From positions 7,697,001-7,761,000 of the forward strand of contig FNSS01000001.1 of the NCBI GenBank assembly GCA_900104855.1: a DNA stretch of 64,000 nt, read 5' to 3'. The stretch's first letter is position 1. Every line of letters begins with the position of its first letter. Under the pieces are notes generated by a model, which searched no databases, was not told the DNA's origin, and saw only the letters and a list, made by a program, of their open reading frames with translations. This stretch comes from Rhizobiales bacterium GAS188 (GTDB taxonomy: Bacteria > Pseudomonadota > Alphaproteobacteria > Rhizobiales > Beijerinckiaceae). Below, in pieces: positions 1-9,147 of this stretch. Both the position numbers and the translations under genes were made by a program.

Positions 1-555
1 AGCTTGCTACTCCGGTGAGATGACGTGGTTCGTTAGATTCCGCAAGGTCAATGTGCACCCGTTGCCCGCGCCGGCTTGCCTGAATGGGTCCCGCGAGATG
101 GGGGCGGCTTCCACAGTGTAGAGCGAGCCTAGAGTGATCCCAGCGGCGGGACTGGGCTTGATCACGATCAGCGCGTTTGGAATTAGATTTGTGATCCGAG
201 GTCTAAAGCCTCGGATCTCTTCGCCGATATGAGATCGGCCGAGTTTCCCGATCTTGATTTCCAGAACTGTCCTATTCCGGAGTAGCCGTCTTCCGGGCTG
301 TCGGCCTGCTCGAACTCGCCTGCGTCCAAATCGTGCCGTTTCTGATCAATGCAGGGCGATACCGTTGGTGCACACTCGCCACGTGAGGCCAAGGCGACAC
401 AGACCCCTTACGCCACAGTAATAGCGGTTACTGCTACAGATATTCGGACGCCGATGAAACGCTGCATTGGACGGCTGAAGAAGGTGCGGTGCGGGTTGCG
501 GCTGCGGAGCGAGTGTAAGCCAACGGCGCCGCGTCGAAATGCGAGATGTGGTTGA
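1..555. other. Gene-free left edge
   Basis: I find no convincing coding sequence in the first 555 bases. Short frames on both strands lack ribosome binding sites and family resemblance. The one clear structure is the hairpin at 193-217. The stretch directly upstream of the monooxygenase presumably holds its promoter, but I see no strong -35/-10 pair. The window may begin inside a decayed or spacer region. Confidence 0.5.
193..217. terminator. Perfect 9-bp hairpin, putative terminator
   Basis: The arms GATCCGAGG (193-201) and CCTCGGATC (209-217) are perfectly complementary around a 7-base loop. A weaker hairpin (CCGAT/ATCGG) follows at 224-238. There is no long T tract, so use as a terminator, and on which strand, is inference. 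Confidence 0.4.
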
Positions 556-2187
556 ATGGATACTCAAGTCGTCATCATCGGTGCCGGACCGGTCGGACTG
601 ACATTGGCCGTCGACCTTGGGCTCCGCGGCGTGCGTTGCGTCCTCGTCGAGAAGAAGACCGAGCCGCAGTTTCTGCCAAAGATGGAGCGCTGCAATGCGC
701 GAACAATGGAGATGTTCCGCCGCATAGGCTTAGCCGACGAGCTTCGTGCTGCGGGGCTGACGGCCGACTCGGTGATGGATGTCTACGTCATCCTGACGAT
801 GACGCGAGCGCCGTTGCTGCATCTGAAATACCCCTCGGTCGACATGGCAAGGGAGCAAATACGGCAAGTCAACGACGGTTCCACGCCACTCGAGCCTTAC
901 CAACTCATTTCCCAGTATACTTTAGAACCTGTTCTCAAGCGCGTTGCGGAACGAATTCCGACGGTAACTGTTCGCTATGGCACCGAACTCATAGAGTTCG
1001 AGGAGGATGGACCAGGTATTGTGGCGACCGTCCGATCGTCGGACGGCAGGTCTGAAAGGATCAGGGCCGACTATCTTGTCGGCTGCGATGGTGGCGCCAG
1101 CTTGGTGAGGAAGCAACTTGGCATACGACTCAGAGGCGAAGCCAACTTGGCTAAATTTCGTCAGGGACTTTATCGTTGCGATGAGCTTTATGATCGTATC
1201 CCACTGGGTGAAGGGCCTGGGCGAGGTCGGCACTATCTGGTTGCGGATGAATGGGCGACTTTTCTGATCATGCAGGACTCCAAGCGGCATTGGACGCTCC
1301 ACGCCGCGGTAGAGTCAGACGAGGAAATGAAACTGCGCTTCGAGCAAACCGTTGGGACACCCGTCCGCTACGAGATGCTCTATTGCGGTGAATGGCGTCA
1401 GAACCTTCTCTTGGCCGATCGTTATCGATCGGGGCGTGTGTTTCTCGCCGGCGACGCCGTGCACCTCGTCATTCCCGCCGGAGGGCTCGGCATGAACACC
1501 GGCGTTGGTGATGCGTTCGACCTCTCATGGAAGCTCGCAGCTACCCTCCAAGGATGGGGCGGCCCGGCATTGCTGGAATCATATGAGATCGAGCGGCGCC
1601 AAGTCGGCGAGCGGAACATCGGGGCTTCTCGCTACGCCACGCTCGGGTACCGCAAATGGCGCTCGCAATGGCGTCCGGAAATCGCTGACAACACGGCGAC
1701 GGGCCAGGCGGTCCGCGACAGGCTTGCCGAGGTTGCTGCCGTCGAACAGCGCAAGGTCAACGAGATGATCGGGGCTGAGCTCGGATATCGCTATGTCGAC
1801 TCGCCCATAGTCGACAATATTCCGGGCGGCCCCGAGCACTTGTTCCGCGACTACCGACCGACCAGTTGGCCGGGGGCAAGGTTGCCGCATGTTTGGCTCG
1901 ATGATGGTACGCCGATCCAGGATCGGATATCGAACACCGGTTACACGCTGCTCTGCCTCAACGACCGCCATGAAACCGCTGGCCTGCAGAACGCGTTTCG
2001 CGCTCGGGCCGTGCCGTTCGACGTGCTGCGCATTGCAAGCGAACCGGCGCGCGCGATTTACGAGAGAGATCTGATTCTGCTTCGTCCCGACATGCACGTC
2101 GTCTGGCGCGGCAACAGCCCGCCCGAGGATCCCGTCGACCTGGCGGCGCTCGCCAGCGGTCACAAAAGCGCTGCATGGCGGCTGTGA
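556..2187 (+). CDS. FAD-dependent aromatic monooxygenase (PheA/TfdB/MhpA family)
   Basis: This 543-residue protein is a flavin hydroxylase of the FAD_binding_3 family, which adds one oxygen atom to phenolic rings using NAD(P)H. The N-terminal Rossmann fold shows VIIGAGPVGLTLAVDLG at residues 6-22. A central GCDGGASLVRKQLG motif contacts FAD and NAD(P)H, and the GRVFLAGDAVH motif with its GD pair lies near residue 300. The C-terminal ~150 residues match the thioredoxin-like tail of phenol hydroxylases. A ring-cleavage dioxygenase of hydroxyquinol type lies 3 kb away, so a resorcinol- or hydroxybenzoate-type substrate is a reasonable inference. The ATG at 556 is kept because the Rossmann motif starts a few residues later, though no strong ribosome binding site precedes it. 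Confidence 0.88.
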   Translation: MDTQVVIIGAGPVGLTLAVDLGLRGVRCVLVEKKTEPQFLPKMERCNARTMEMFRRIGLADELRAAGLTADSVMDVYVILTMTRAPLLHLKYPSVDMAREQIRQVNDGSTPLEPYQLISQYTLEPVLKRVAERIPTVTVRYGTELIEFEEDGPGIVATVRSSDGRSERIRADYLVGCDGGASLVRKQLGIRLRGEANLAKFRQGLYRCDELYDRIPLGEGPGRGRHYLVADEWATFLIMQDSKRHWTLHAAVESDEEMKLRFEQTVGTPVRYEMLYCGEWRQNLLLADRYRSGRVFLAGDAVHLVIPAGGLGMNTGVGDAFDLSWKLAATLQGWGGPALLESYEIERRQVGERNIGASRYATLGYRKWRSQWRPEIADNTATGQAVRDRLAEVAAVEQRKVNEMIGAELGYRYVDSPIVDNIPGGPEHLFRDYRPTSWPGARLPHVWLDDGTPIQDRISNTGYTLLCLNDRHETAGLQNAFRARAVPFDVLRIASEPARAIYERDLILLRPDMHVVWRGNSPPEDPVDLAALASGHKSAAWRL

Positions 2188-2432
2188 TCGTGTCCCGTTG
2201 CCGTCTCATCAGCGAAGGCCGTTCTTAGCGGGTTGGTGCTTCAGCCATCTCGCGCCGCCACCGGCTCGATAGGACAGTATCCGTCCCAAGCGCGCGCATT
2301 GAAATCAAGAATAGCGCCACAGCCGGGCTTAGCTAGCCATGATCCGGTGTCGTCCGGCCGAGGTCGCCGGGGAAGGATGCCCCTCCGATCCAACCAACGG
2401 CCATGCGCTACATCGCAAACCTCGAGGATCCG

Positions 2433-3842
2433 ATGGCTGTTCACGGTCGGCGCGTTCCAGACGCGAAGCCTTCCCTCGAGGCGGCAGCCCTTCCTCCGGC
2501 CGCTTCCGGCACCAACCCGTCTTTCCCGGACATTGCCGGCTTGATCAACGCCCATCCGCTCAGCTCTTTCCAGATCGGGATCATGGTTCTCATCGGTGGC
2601 GTGGTCGTGATGGATGGATTCGACGTCCAAGCCATCGGATTTGTCGCTCCCGCCTTGACGCAAGACTGGCATCTCGACCCGACGGTCCTCGGCCCTATTT
2701 TTGGCGCGGGGCTCCTTGGCATGTTGTTTGGTTCGATGCTGTTGAGCATGCTGGCCGACCGTGTCGGCCGGCGGCCCGTGCTCGTCGGATCGACGGCATT
2801 CTTCAGCTTGTGCATGCTCGTCACCGCCGCGGCGGGGTCCGTGCAGCAACTGGTCTTCCTTCGCTTCCTGACCGGGCTCGGCATTGGCGGAGTGATGGCC
2901 AACGCGGTCGCGCTCGCAAGCGAATACAGCCCTCAGCGCCAACGTGCGTCGCTGCTGATGTGGATCTCCTGCGGGTTCACGGGCGGTGCTATCGCAGGCG
3001 GCTTGATCTCCGCGTCCCTGATTCCATGGGGAGGATGGCGATCTGTCTTCCTCATAGGAGGCGTGTTGCCGCTGGGAATGGCTATCGTGATGTATGCGCG
3101 CTTGCCCGAGTCGCTTCTGTTCCTGTCGTTGCGACAAGAAGACCGGGAGGAGCTTGGGCGTTTGCTACGCCGTATAGCGCCGGGCGTCGATCCAGATCGC
3201 AACTGGCATCTCGCTCGGCCGGAGCAGGCGCGCGGGCGTGGCTCGTTTACGGAGCTATTCCGCGACGGCCGGGCCTTGATGACCCTGCTGCTCTGGCTCA
3301 TCAGCTTCGCCAATTTGCTCAACCTATTTTTCCTGGCGAACTGGCTGCCGCTGCTTTCGACGCGCATGGGGTTCAGTTCATCGACGGCGGTGCTGATGGG
3401 GACCACCCTCCAGCTCGGCGGCTTCATTGGCGCGATCTTCATGGGTCCGCTCATCGATCGGCTTGGCTATTATCGCGTACTCGTCCCGGTGTTTCTGATC
3501 GCGGGGCTCGCGGTTGCCGCCATTGGTTCGCCGAGCTTGTCGATGCCTTTGTTGTATCTCGTCATCTTTGCTGCGGGGATTTGCGTCGTAGGCACCCAGC
3601 CAGCGCTCAACGCCCTCTCATCGACGCTCTATCCAACCGAAATTCGTGCGACCGGTGTTGGTTGGAGCCTGGGTGTCGGGCGGGCCGGAGCCATTGTGGG
3701 CCCGGTCGTCGCTGCCCATCTCGTAGCTCTCGACTGGTCGAGCCAAGCCTTGTTCCTGGCGGCATCGATCCCGGCTTCGTTGTCTTCCGTCGTTGCGATC
3801 GGCCTCGCTGTCGTGACACGGCGCAAGCTGCCCTCCCTCTAA
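2433..3842 (+). CDS. MFS aromatic acid:H+ symporter (AAHS family)
   Basis: This inner-membrane permease of about 469 residues belongs to the major facilitator superfamily. The segment DGFDVQAIGFVAPAL in the first membrane helix is the hallmark of aromatic acid/H+ symporters such as PcaK and BenK, and the loop after helix 2 reads LADRVGRRPVL, the MFS motif A. Twelve hydrophobic segments can be followed. The ATG at 2433 is preferred over 2403 because GAGG sits 7-8 bases before it. The gene lies 245 bases downstream of the monooxygenase on the same strand, consistent with import of that enzyme's substrate. The exact substrate cannot be told from sequence. Confidence 0.9.
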   Translation: MAVHGRRVPDAKPSLEAAALPPAASGTNPSFPDIAGLINAHPLSSFQIGIMVLIGGVVVMDGFDVQAIGFVAPALTQDWHLDPTVLGPIFGAGLLGMLFGSMLLSMLADRVGRRPVLVGSTAFFSLCMLVTAAAGSVQQLVFLRFLTGLGIGGVMANAVALASEYSPQRQRASLLMWISCGFTGGAIAGGLISASLIPWGGWRSVFLIGGVLPLGMAIVMYARLPESLLFLSLRQEDREELGRLLRRIAPGVDPDRNWHLARPEQARGRGSFTELFRDGRALMTLLLWLISFANLLNLFFLANWLPLLSTRMGFSSSTAVLMGTTLQLGGFIGAIFMGPLIDRLGYYRVLVPVFLIAGLAVAAIGSPSLSMPLLYLVIFAAGICVVGTQPALNALSSTLYPTEIRATGVGWSLGVGRAGAIVGPVVAAHLVALDWSSQALFLAASIPASLSSVVAIGLAVVTRRKLPSL

Positions 3843-3893
3843 GCGAGTAGAGCGGACGCCTCTCCACGAACGGGGAACGGCTCCCGACCGACG

Positions 3894-4352
3894 TCAGGGG
3901 GCCGAGGCACGCGTCTCCGTCCAATCCACCATGAGCTTGCGCTCGGCGAAGAGCCAGGCACCGTGTTGCTTCACATATTTGTCGAGATAGCGGATGGACG
4001 CCAGCATCAGCGTGCGTTTGTCGCCCTCCACGGCGAGGTGATGAGCGATGCAATAGCATTCGCCCGTAGCGCTATCACCGTCGAGACGGATGGTGCTCTG
4101 GCCGTTGAAATGCGTCGTCGCCTGATATCGGTTCAGATCCGCGAACACAGGCGCAAGCGCGTTGCGGCCGTGAAGCACATAGGTCGGCTCGAACGAGCGG
4201 CTATCCATATAGACGTGAAACGCCGTGTCCTCGGTGAAAAGCGCCATCTGTCCTTCCGCGTCGCGCCGGTCGGCGCAATGGGCATAGGCGTCGATCAGTT
4301 CTCGGATAGCGAGGCTGTCGGCGGCTTGTTCCGGGGTGATCCTCTGGGTCAT
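3894..4352 (-). CDS. SnoaL-like / NTF2-fold protein
   Basis: This 152-residue protein has the SnoaL_4-type NTF2 fold. It starts with a helical DSLAIRELIDAYAHCADRRDAEGQMALFTEDTAFHVY stretch in two blocks and ends with WLFAERKLMVDW. Such proteins serve as small hydrolase, isomerase or dehydratase-like subunits, often in aromatic degradation clusters. The start at 4352 is chosen because a GGAGGG ribosome binding site lies 7 bases upstream; the open frame extends further but adds unrelated residues. It is the last gene of the minus-strand operon and converges on the MFS gene with 51 bases between them. Confidence 0.8.
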   Translation of the reverse strand: MTQRITPEQAADSLAIRELIDAYAHCADRRDAEGQMALFTEDTAFHVYMDSRSFEPTYVLHGRNALAPVFADLNRYQATTHFNGQSTIRLDGDSATGECYCIAHHLAVEGDKRTLMLASIRYLDKYVKQHGAWLFAERKLMVDWTETRASAP

Positions 4353-4508
4353 GAACTGTCCCTCCGTCAGCGTGATTGGGGGTTCGATGATCCCCACATT
4401 GTCCAGGAGCACACAGGAAGGACGGAGTGCGTTTCCCGCGTCCGATTCCGGTCGCGTCAGCATCATCGAGGCCAGCGCCCGGGCTCCAAGAGATCTGGCA
4501 GCCTCGCC

Positions 4509-4910
4509 TTACGCTTTCGGAACCGCATTGGCGCGCTGCGCCTCGCCTCGGCCAAAAGAGATGTTCTCGCCGGGAAGCTCGTAGAGCAGGATCATGATAT
4601 CGTCCGGCGAAATGTCGGCGGCCGCGGCAACGCGTGCGTTGATATCCTTCAAGAGCGCAAGCCGTGTCTCCTTCGGCCGCCCTTGGATCAAACTGATATC
4701 GAGAATCACCAGATCGTCGGTGTAATGGATTCCGACGAATGATGGCGTGTGGAGAAACCGCTTCTTCGGGAGCTCGAAGATGAGCTGATAGAAGTCGTCG
4801 GAAGGCACGCCGAGCGTGTTCATCAGGGCTGCTTGGACGGCTCCGGATATTTTGGCAATTCGGGACTCGTCGTAACGGCCTTCGACAACGTGGATTTTGG
4901 CGAGCGGCAT
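4509..4910 (-). CDS. Tautomerase family protein (4-oxalocrotonate tautomerase superfamily)
   Basis: The 133-residue protein begins MPLAKIHV, giving an N-terminal proline after Met removal, the catalytic base of the tautomerase superfamily. The body resembles the Tautomerase_2 subgroup with two fused beta-alpha-beta units (DDFYQLIFELP and later DDIMILLYELPGENISFGRG). It is downstream of the ring-cleavage dioxygenase, so ketonisation of an enolic ring-cleavage product such as 3-hydroxymuconate is a plausible role, but that is inference. An AAGGAG site precedes the ATG. Confidence 0.85.
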   Translation of the reverse strand: MPLAKIHVVEGRYDESRIAKISGAVQAALMNTLGVPSDDFYQLIFELPKKRFLHTPSFVGIHYTDDLVILDISLIQGRPKETRLALLKDINARVAAAADISPDDIMILLYELPGENISFGRGEAQRANAVPKA

Positions 4911-5015
4911 GGCGGGGCTCCTTCTACACTTTCATTTCAGTGCAGCGCTTCGATAATTCGGCGCGGTGACTGCAGAGGCTTCATCAAGCTCGGCGCGCTC
5001 AACGGGTGAGCCTTC

Positions 5016-5879
5016 TCAGGCGAGAGGGGCGAGCCGGAACTCGCGATCGAGGCTGAACCAGTCTCCTTCCATCACGCGCCCGTCGGGCGCTTTGCCATCA
5101 TGATGAGCCCGATATTCTTCGACCAGGGACTTCTTCACGCCAAAAACCACATCGGAGTCCAGGTATTGGTCGCCGGCCGCGAAGATGTGGGTTACGAGTT
5201 TCCGATGGCCGGGAGCGATGATCATGAAATGGATGTGCTCCGGCCGAAACGGGTGACGGCCCTGCGCTCTCAGCATCTTGCCGACCGGGCCGTCGTCCGG
5301 AATCGGGTAAGCCGTTGGCCGTATCGTCCAGAAATGAAAGCGCCCGTCCCCTCTACTCCGGAAGCGCCCGCGGCCGGCAGGGCGAGGGTCATTGCCGAAC
5401 TTCTGAAGATCGTAGAACCCCTGGTCGTCGGAATGCCAGACATCCACCACGGCGCCGGCGAGTGGGTGGCCGTCGGGATCGGTCACCCGCCCCGCCACAT
5501 ACATCGGCCGCCCTTGCAAATGGCCGCGGATGTCCGCACCCGACTCGAACTCGGGAGGGGCGATGTAGAAGGGCCCGAACACTGTTGTCTCGGTCGATCC
5601 CGACGGCAGCCGGTGGTTTATCGCGTCCACCAACATCGATACGCCAAGCGTATCGGACAAGAGGATGAACTCCTGCCGAGTGTCGGAGCACTTTTGGCCG
5701 GTTTCCGTCAGGAAACGGATTCCCCACTCCCACTCGGCTTCGGTCGGCTCGATCTCCCGGATGAAGGCATGGAGATGCTTGACGAGCGCCTGGCTGACCT
5801 GCCGTGCCCGGAGATCAGGCGCGTTGGCCACTCGCTCCAGCACCGCATCCGTAATTGTCGCTTCGTCGAATTCGCGCAT
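5016..5879 (-). CDS. Intradiol ring-cleavage dioxygenase, hydroxyquinol 1,2-dioxygenase type
   Basis: The 287-residue protein has the N-terminal helical dioxygenase linker domain followed by the intradiol beta-sandwich. The non-haem Fe(III) ligands of the family are all present: Tyr in QGFYDLQ, Tyr in TAYPIPDDGP and the two His of RPEHIHFM. The phrase RQEFILLSDTLGVSMLVDA is typical of hydroxyquinol rather than catechol dioxygenases. The enzyme opens 1,2,4-trihydroxybenzene to 3-hydroxy-cis,cis-muconate, the enol form of maleylacetate. The start at 5879 has GGAG 7 bases upstream; an upstream in-frame ATG at 5921 lies inside the preceding reading frame and is less likely. It follows the maleylacetate reductase remnant by 5 bases. 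Confidence 0.9.
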   Translation of the reverse strand: MREFDEATITDAVLERVANAPDLRARQVSQALVKHLHAFIREIEPTEAEWEWGIRFLTETGQKCSDTRQEFILLSDTLGVSMLVDAINHRLPSGSTETTVFGPFYIAPPEFESGADIRGHLQGRPMYVAGRVTDPDGHPLAGAVVDVWHSDDQGFYDLQKFGNDPRPAGRGRFRSRGDGRFHFWTIRPTAYPIPDDGPVGKMLRAQGRHPFRPEHIHFMIIAPGHRKLVTHIFAAGDQYLDSDVVFGVKKSLVEEYRAHHDGKAPDGRVMEGDWFSLDREFRLAPLA

Positions 5880-5884
5880 GCTTG

Positions 5885-6163
5885 TCACTCCGACCAGGAT
5901 GCAGCCGCGTTGAAACCCCAATCCGCCGGCGGATCGCCAGACCAGGCGCGCGCGAGCATCGCGGCGCCGGAGAAGGTGCCAGCCAGCCGCGGCCCCAACG
6001 CTGAGGCAGCCTGTTCGGCATGCCCGCCCTGCTGGGGAGTGCTCAGGACCAGCACGCGTTCGAGATTGAGATCAGCGGCTTCAGCCTCAAGCCGGGCCAA
6101 ACCGCCCGGCTCGAAAACCACGCCTGTCGGCGAGGCTTGATGGACGAAGGCGAGCTCTGTCAT
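5885..6163 (-). pseudogene. Maleylacetate reductase reduced in frame to its two ends
   Basis: This open frame encodes 92 residues. Residues 1-68 match the N-terminus of maleylacetate reductase (iron-type alcohol dehydrogenase family), including FVHQASPTGVVFEPGGLARL and VLVLSTPQQ. After GTFSGAAM the sequence jumps to LARAWSGDPPADW, which looks like the extreme C-terminus of the same family. The central ~270 residues, with the nucleotide-binding and metal-binding motifs, are missing, so it cannot be a functional reductase. Its start overlaps the ligase stop by 4 bases (ATGA) and it ends 5 bases before the dioxygenase, so the operon spacing is kept. Assignment rests on remembered family sequence; the short length leaves some doubt. 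Confidence 0.7.
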
Positions 6164-7836
6164 GACGCTGCCGTCCGCAGCCCTAGCTCCTCAATCATGG
6201 CTCCTCTGATCATGAACTTCTGGACCTTGCCGGTTGCCGTGGTGGGGAAGGCGTCGACGAACTTGATGTAGCGAGGAATCTTGAAGTGCGCGATCTGGCC
6301 GCGACAGAAGGCGCGGATGTCGTCCGCCCCGACACGGGCCTCGGGGTGAAGGACGATCCAGGCACAGAGCTCCTCGCCAAACCTGTCGTCGGGCAGGCCG
6401 ACGACTTGGACGTCCCGAATTGACGGATGGCGATAGAGGAATTCCTCGATCTCGCGTGGGGAGATGTTCTCGCCTCCCCGGATCACGATGTCCTTGCTGC
6501 GTCCGATGATGCGGCAATACCCCTGTTCGTCCAGGATTGCGAGGTCCCCCGTGTGCATCCAGCCCGCTGCGTCCAGGACGTCGCGCGTCTTGGCTTCTTC
6601 GCCCCAATAGCCGAGCATGACGGAGTATCCGCGGGTGCACAGTTCCCCCGACTGCCCGAGCGGCGTGACACGGCCCGACTCGTCGACGATCTTGACTTCG
6701 AGATGCGGCATGATGCGGCCGACCGTGACCACCCTCACATCCACGGGGTCGCTGATTCGCGTTTGGAAACTCACGGGGCTGGTTTCAGTCATGCCATAAG
6801 CGATGGTGACCTCAGCCATGTTCATGTCCCGCATGACGGCCTTCATCACCTCGACGGGACAGGGTGCTCCGGCCATGATGCCGCCGCGCAACGAGGTCAT
6901 GTCGAAATCCGCGAAGGTGTCTTCCCCCAGAATGGCGATGAACATGGTCGGTACGCCATAGAGGTGAGTACAGCGCTCCGCCGCGATTGCTTGCAGGGCC
7001 CCAAGGGCCTCAAAGCCCTCGCTGGGAAACACCATGGTGGCGCCCTGGGTCAGGCAAGCCAGCACGCCCATCACCATCCCGAAACAGTGGTAGAGAGGAA
7101 CGGGAATGCAGACGCGATCGTCCGGCTTGATCCCGGTCGTCACACCCACCTGCAACCCGTTATTGAGCAGGTTGTGGTGCGACAGCGTCACGCCCTTCGG
7201 CAGCCCGGTGGTTCCGCTGGTGAACTGTATGTTCGCCGGCTCGTCGAAATCCAGCTCGAGAGCCGACAGACGCTCGAGACCGGTCGCGCGGCCAAGCGCT
7301 ATGACCTCGCTGTAACGAAGGCAGTCGCAACCTTGCGCGTCGTCGAACACGATCAGCCGGCGCAGCTCCGGAAGGCGTTTGCTGGCGACGGGCTCGCGGG
7401 TGAGGACCAGTTCCGGAACGAGTTCCGCCGCCATGCCCGGATAATTGCTCGACTTGAATTGGGAGGCCGTCACCAGAGCCTTGCAGCCCGCGACACGGAG
7501 CACATGTTCCAGTTCCGATACGCGGTAAGCGGGATTGATGTTGACCAGAATCAGCCCTGCCTTGGCCGCTGCGAACTGAACGACCACCCATTCGAAGCGA
7601 TTGGGGGACCAGATCCCGAGACGATCCCCAGGTTCCAGACCAAGCGCGAGCAGCCCGGCGGCGAATGCGTCCGCCTGAGCCTTCAGTTCCGCGTAGGTCA
7701 AGCGTACCCCTTGCCGTACGCAAACGAGAGCTTCGCGGTCGCCTTTTTGCGCTGCGACATCGTCGAGAATGGCACCGATCGTCGCCGAAATGAGCGGCGG
7801 CCCCGCACTGCCATGCACGTAACTAAGGGCTTCCAT
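6160..7836 (-). CDS. AMP-dependent acyl-CoA synthetase/ligase
   Basis: This 558-residue member of the ANL superfamily activates a carboxylic acid as acyl-adenylate and transfers it to CoA. The phosphate-binding motif [18 protein letters not shown], the YGMTETSPV adenine motif, the [25 protein letters not shown] hinge region (in two blocks) and the C-terminal catalytic lysine in TATGKVQKF are all visible. Medium/long-chain and aryl acids are both possible substrates. It is the first gene of the minus-strand operon, 300 bases from the divergent AraC gene, and overlaps the next frame by 4 bases. In this context activation of an aromatic or aryl-alkanoic acid is likely. Confidence 0.9.
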   Translation of the reverse strand: MEALSYVHGSAGPPLISATIGAILDDVAAQKGDREALVCVRQGVRLTYAELKAQADAFAAGLLALGLEPGDRLGIWSPNRFEWVVVQFAAAKAGLILVNINPAYRVSELEHVLRVAGCKALVTASQFKSSNYPGMAAELVPELVLTREPVASKRLPELRRLIVFDDAQGCDCLRYSEVIALGRATGLERLSALELDFDEPANIQFTSGTTGLPKGVTLSHHNLLNNGLQVGVTTGIKPDDRVCIPVPLYHCFGMVMGVLACLTQGATMVFPSEGFEALGALQAIAAERCTHLYGVPTMFIAILGEDTFADFDMTSLRGGIMAGAPCPVEVMKAVMRDMNMAEVTIAYGMTETSPVSFQTRISDPVDVRVVTVGRIMPHLEVKIVDESGRVTPLGQSGELCTRGYSVMLGYWGEEAKTRDVLDAAGWMHTGDLAILDEQGYCRIIGRSKDIVIRGGENISPREIEEFLYRHPSIRDVQVVGLPDDRFGEELCAWIVLHPEARVGADDIRAFCRGQIAHFKIPRYIKFVDAFPTTATGKVQKFMIRGAMIEELGLRTAAS

Positions 7837-8136
7837 CGAATCGCCTCCGTCCGAAGAAGCAAAAGTCCTAATCGTCGCTCTATTGCCGTTCTTGATGGCG
7901 ATGCGCGCGCTTGGACTCGATTCGCGGGGAGATGCTGCCGTGAGAAATGGCGATTGATCGATGCACTCTCGACAAAGTGTTCCCGTTTGTGCAGCCGCGC
8001 CTGTGTCAAAGTTGACAATGAAATCCCCGCGGCCCTATCTCTTTGCAAATAAAGATCCGACGCTGGATCGACAGGTCGCCGGCGACCCTCGGGATCGCTT
8101 CCTCCACCCCCGTGGCGCCCGCGCAGGGAGGAGGCA
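7837..8136. promoter_or_regulatory. Divergent intergenic region of the ligase operon and AraC gene
   Basis: These 300 bases separate the minus-strand catabolic operon from the plus-strand AraC gene and contain no gene. A TTGACA box at 8012-8017 with a CTATCT 17 bases further (8035-8040) is a candidate promoter for the regulator. The TTGACA forms a perfect palindrome with TGTCAA at 8004-8009 (2-base spacer), a possible binding site overlapping the -35. GGGAGGAGG just before 8137 is a strong ribosome binding site. Confidence 0.5.
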
Positions 8137-9033
8137 ATGGATCGACGCGACGTTCAGTCGAGCGCATTGCACAATATCGGCGACGTGCATGTCGTCAGTC
8201 ATGTGTGGAGCGGCATTCACGTCAGCGACATTCGCGTGACGGCGCTTCCGGGTCGCGCATGGCACCCGCTCAATTCCGATCAACCTGTCTTGTCGGTCGT
8301 CGTCAACGAACTGAACGGCCAGTGTGAGGCGCGACTGAGCTTGAGCGCCGGTAACACCTTCCGGCAATCGGGCCGGCAGCGACCGGCAGGCCATATCAGC
8401 CTCATTCCCGCCAATGTGCCGGTCTGGGGCTATTCCGAAGACATCGATCAGGTCGAGGAGGTTCGGCTCGTTCTGGATATTGACCGAGTCAAGGAGATCA
8501 TGGGCGAGGAGTTCGCGGCGGCGCCGCTGCAAGAGCCGCGTCTGGTCTTCAACGACGAGAGCATCCAGGCTCTCGCCCGTCTCGTGGTCTCGAGCGAAGA
8601 CAAGGCCGAATGGTCCTCGCTGTTTGGCGACGGCCTCGTCGCCGCGATGGTCGCTCGCCTATCCCACCTCAACTCTTTGCCCACCCGAAATCATCGCCGC
8701 CTCGGACTTTCGACGCGCCAGCTATCCGCGGTGACCGAATACATCCGCGACAACCTCGCGAATCCCATCCGACTATCCGAGTTGGCGAGCCTGGCGGACC
8801 TGTCACCGTCGCAATTCGGCCGAGCCTTCAAGACCTCCACGGGAACCACGCCCCACCTATGGCACTTGGACGCGCGGATCGAGACCGCGAAACGATTGCT
8901 TACGGACCCCCGCAATCGTCTGGCTGAGGTCGCGTTGGATACGGGCTTTTCGGAGCAGAGCCATTTCACCCGAGCGTTCCGCGCCGCCACCGGCGTTTCG
9001 CCCGGTGCATGGCGTCGCGACGTGACCCATTGA
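8137..9033 (+). CDS. AraC-family transcriptional regulator
   Basis: The 298-residue protein has a variable N-terminal sensing domain and a C-terminal AraC/XylS DNA-binding domain with two helix-turn-helix units, LSELASLADLSPSQFGRAFK and LAEVALDTGFSEQSHFTRAF, ending in GVSPGAWRRD. Position between the ligase operon and the CocE gene makes it the natural activator of one or both, probably responding to an aromatic or acyl ligand. The ATG at 8137 has a strong GGGAGGAGG site 7 bases upstream. Confidence 0.9.
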   Translation: MDRRDVQSSALHNIGDVHVVSHVWSGIHVSDIRVTALPGRAWHPLNSDQPVLSVVVNELNGQCEARLSLSAGNTFRQSGRQRPAGHISLIPANVPVWGYSEDIDQVEEVRLVLDIDRVKEIMGEEFAAAPLQEPRLVFNDESIQALARLVVSSEDKAEWSSLFGDGLVAAMVARLSHLNSLPTRNHRRLGLSTRQLSAVTEYIRDNLANPIRLSELASLADLSPSQFGRAFKTSTGTTPHLWHLDARIETAKRLLTDPRNRLAEVALDTGFSEQSHFTRAFRAATGVSPGAWRRDVTH

Positions 9034-9147
9034 TCCCTCGCCCGCGACCGCAGTCCCATTCGCAGCGGGAAACGTCAATTCTCGGGCGCTGAGGTGAGCT
9101 AACCATCCCTGAAAGCTCGGCCATCGGGCGATCAGGGAGTGTTCAGC

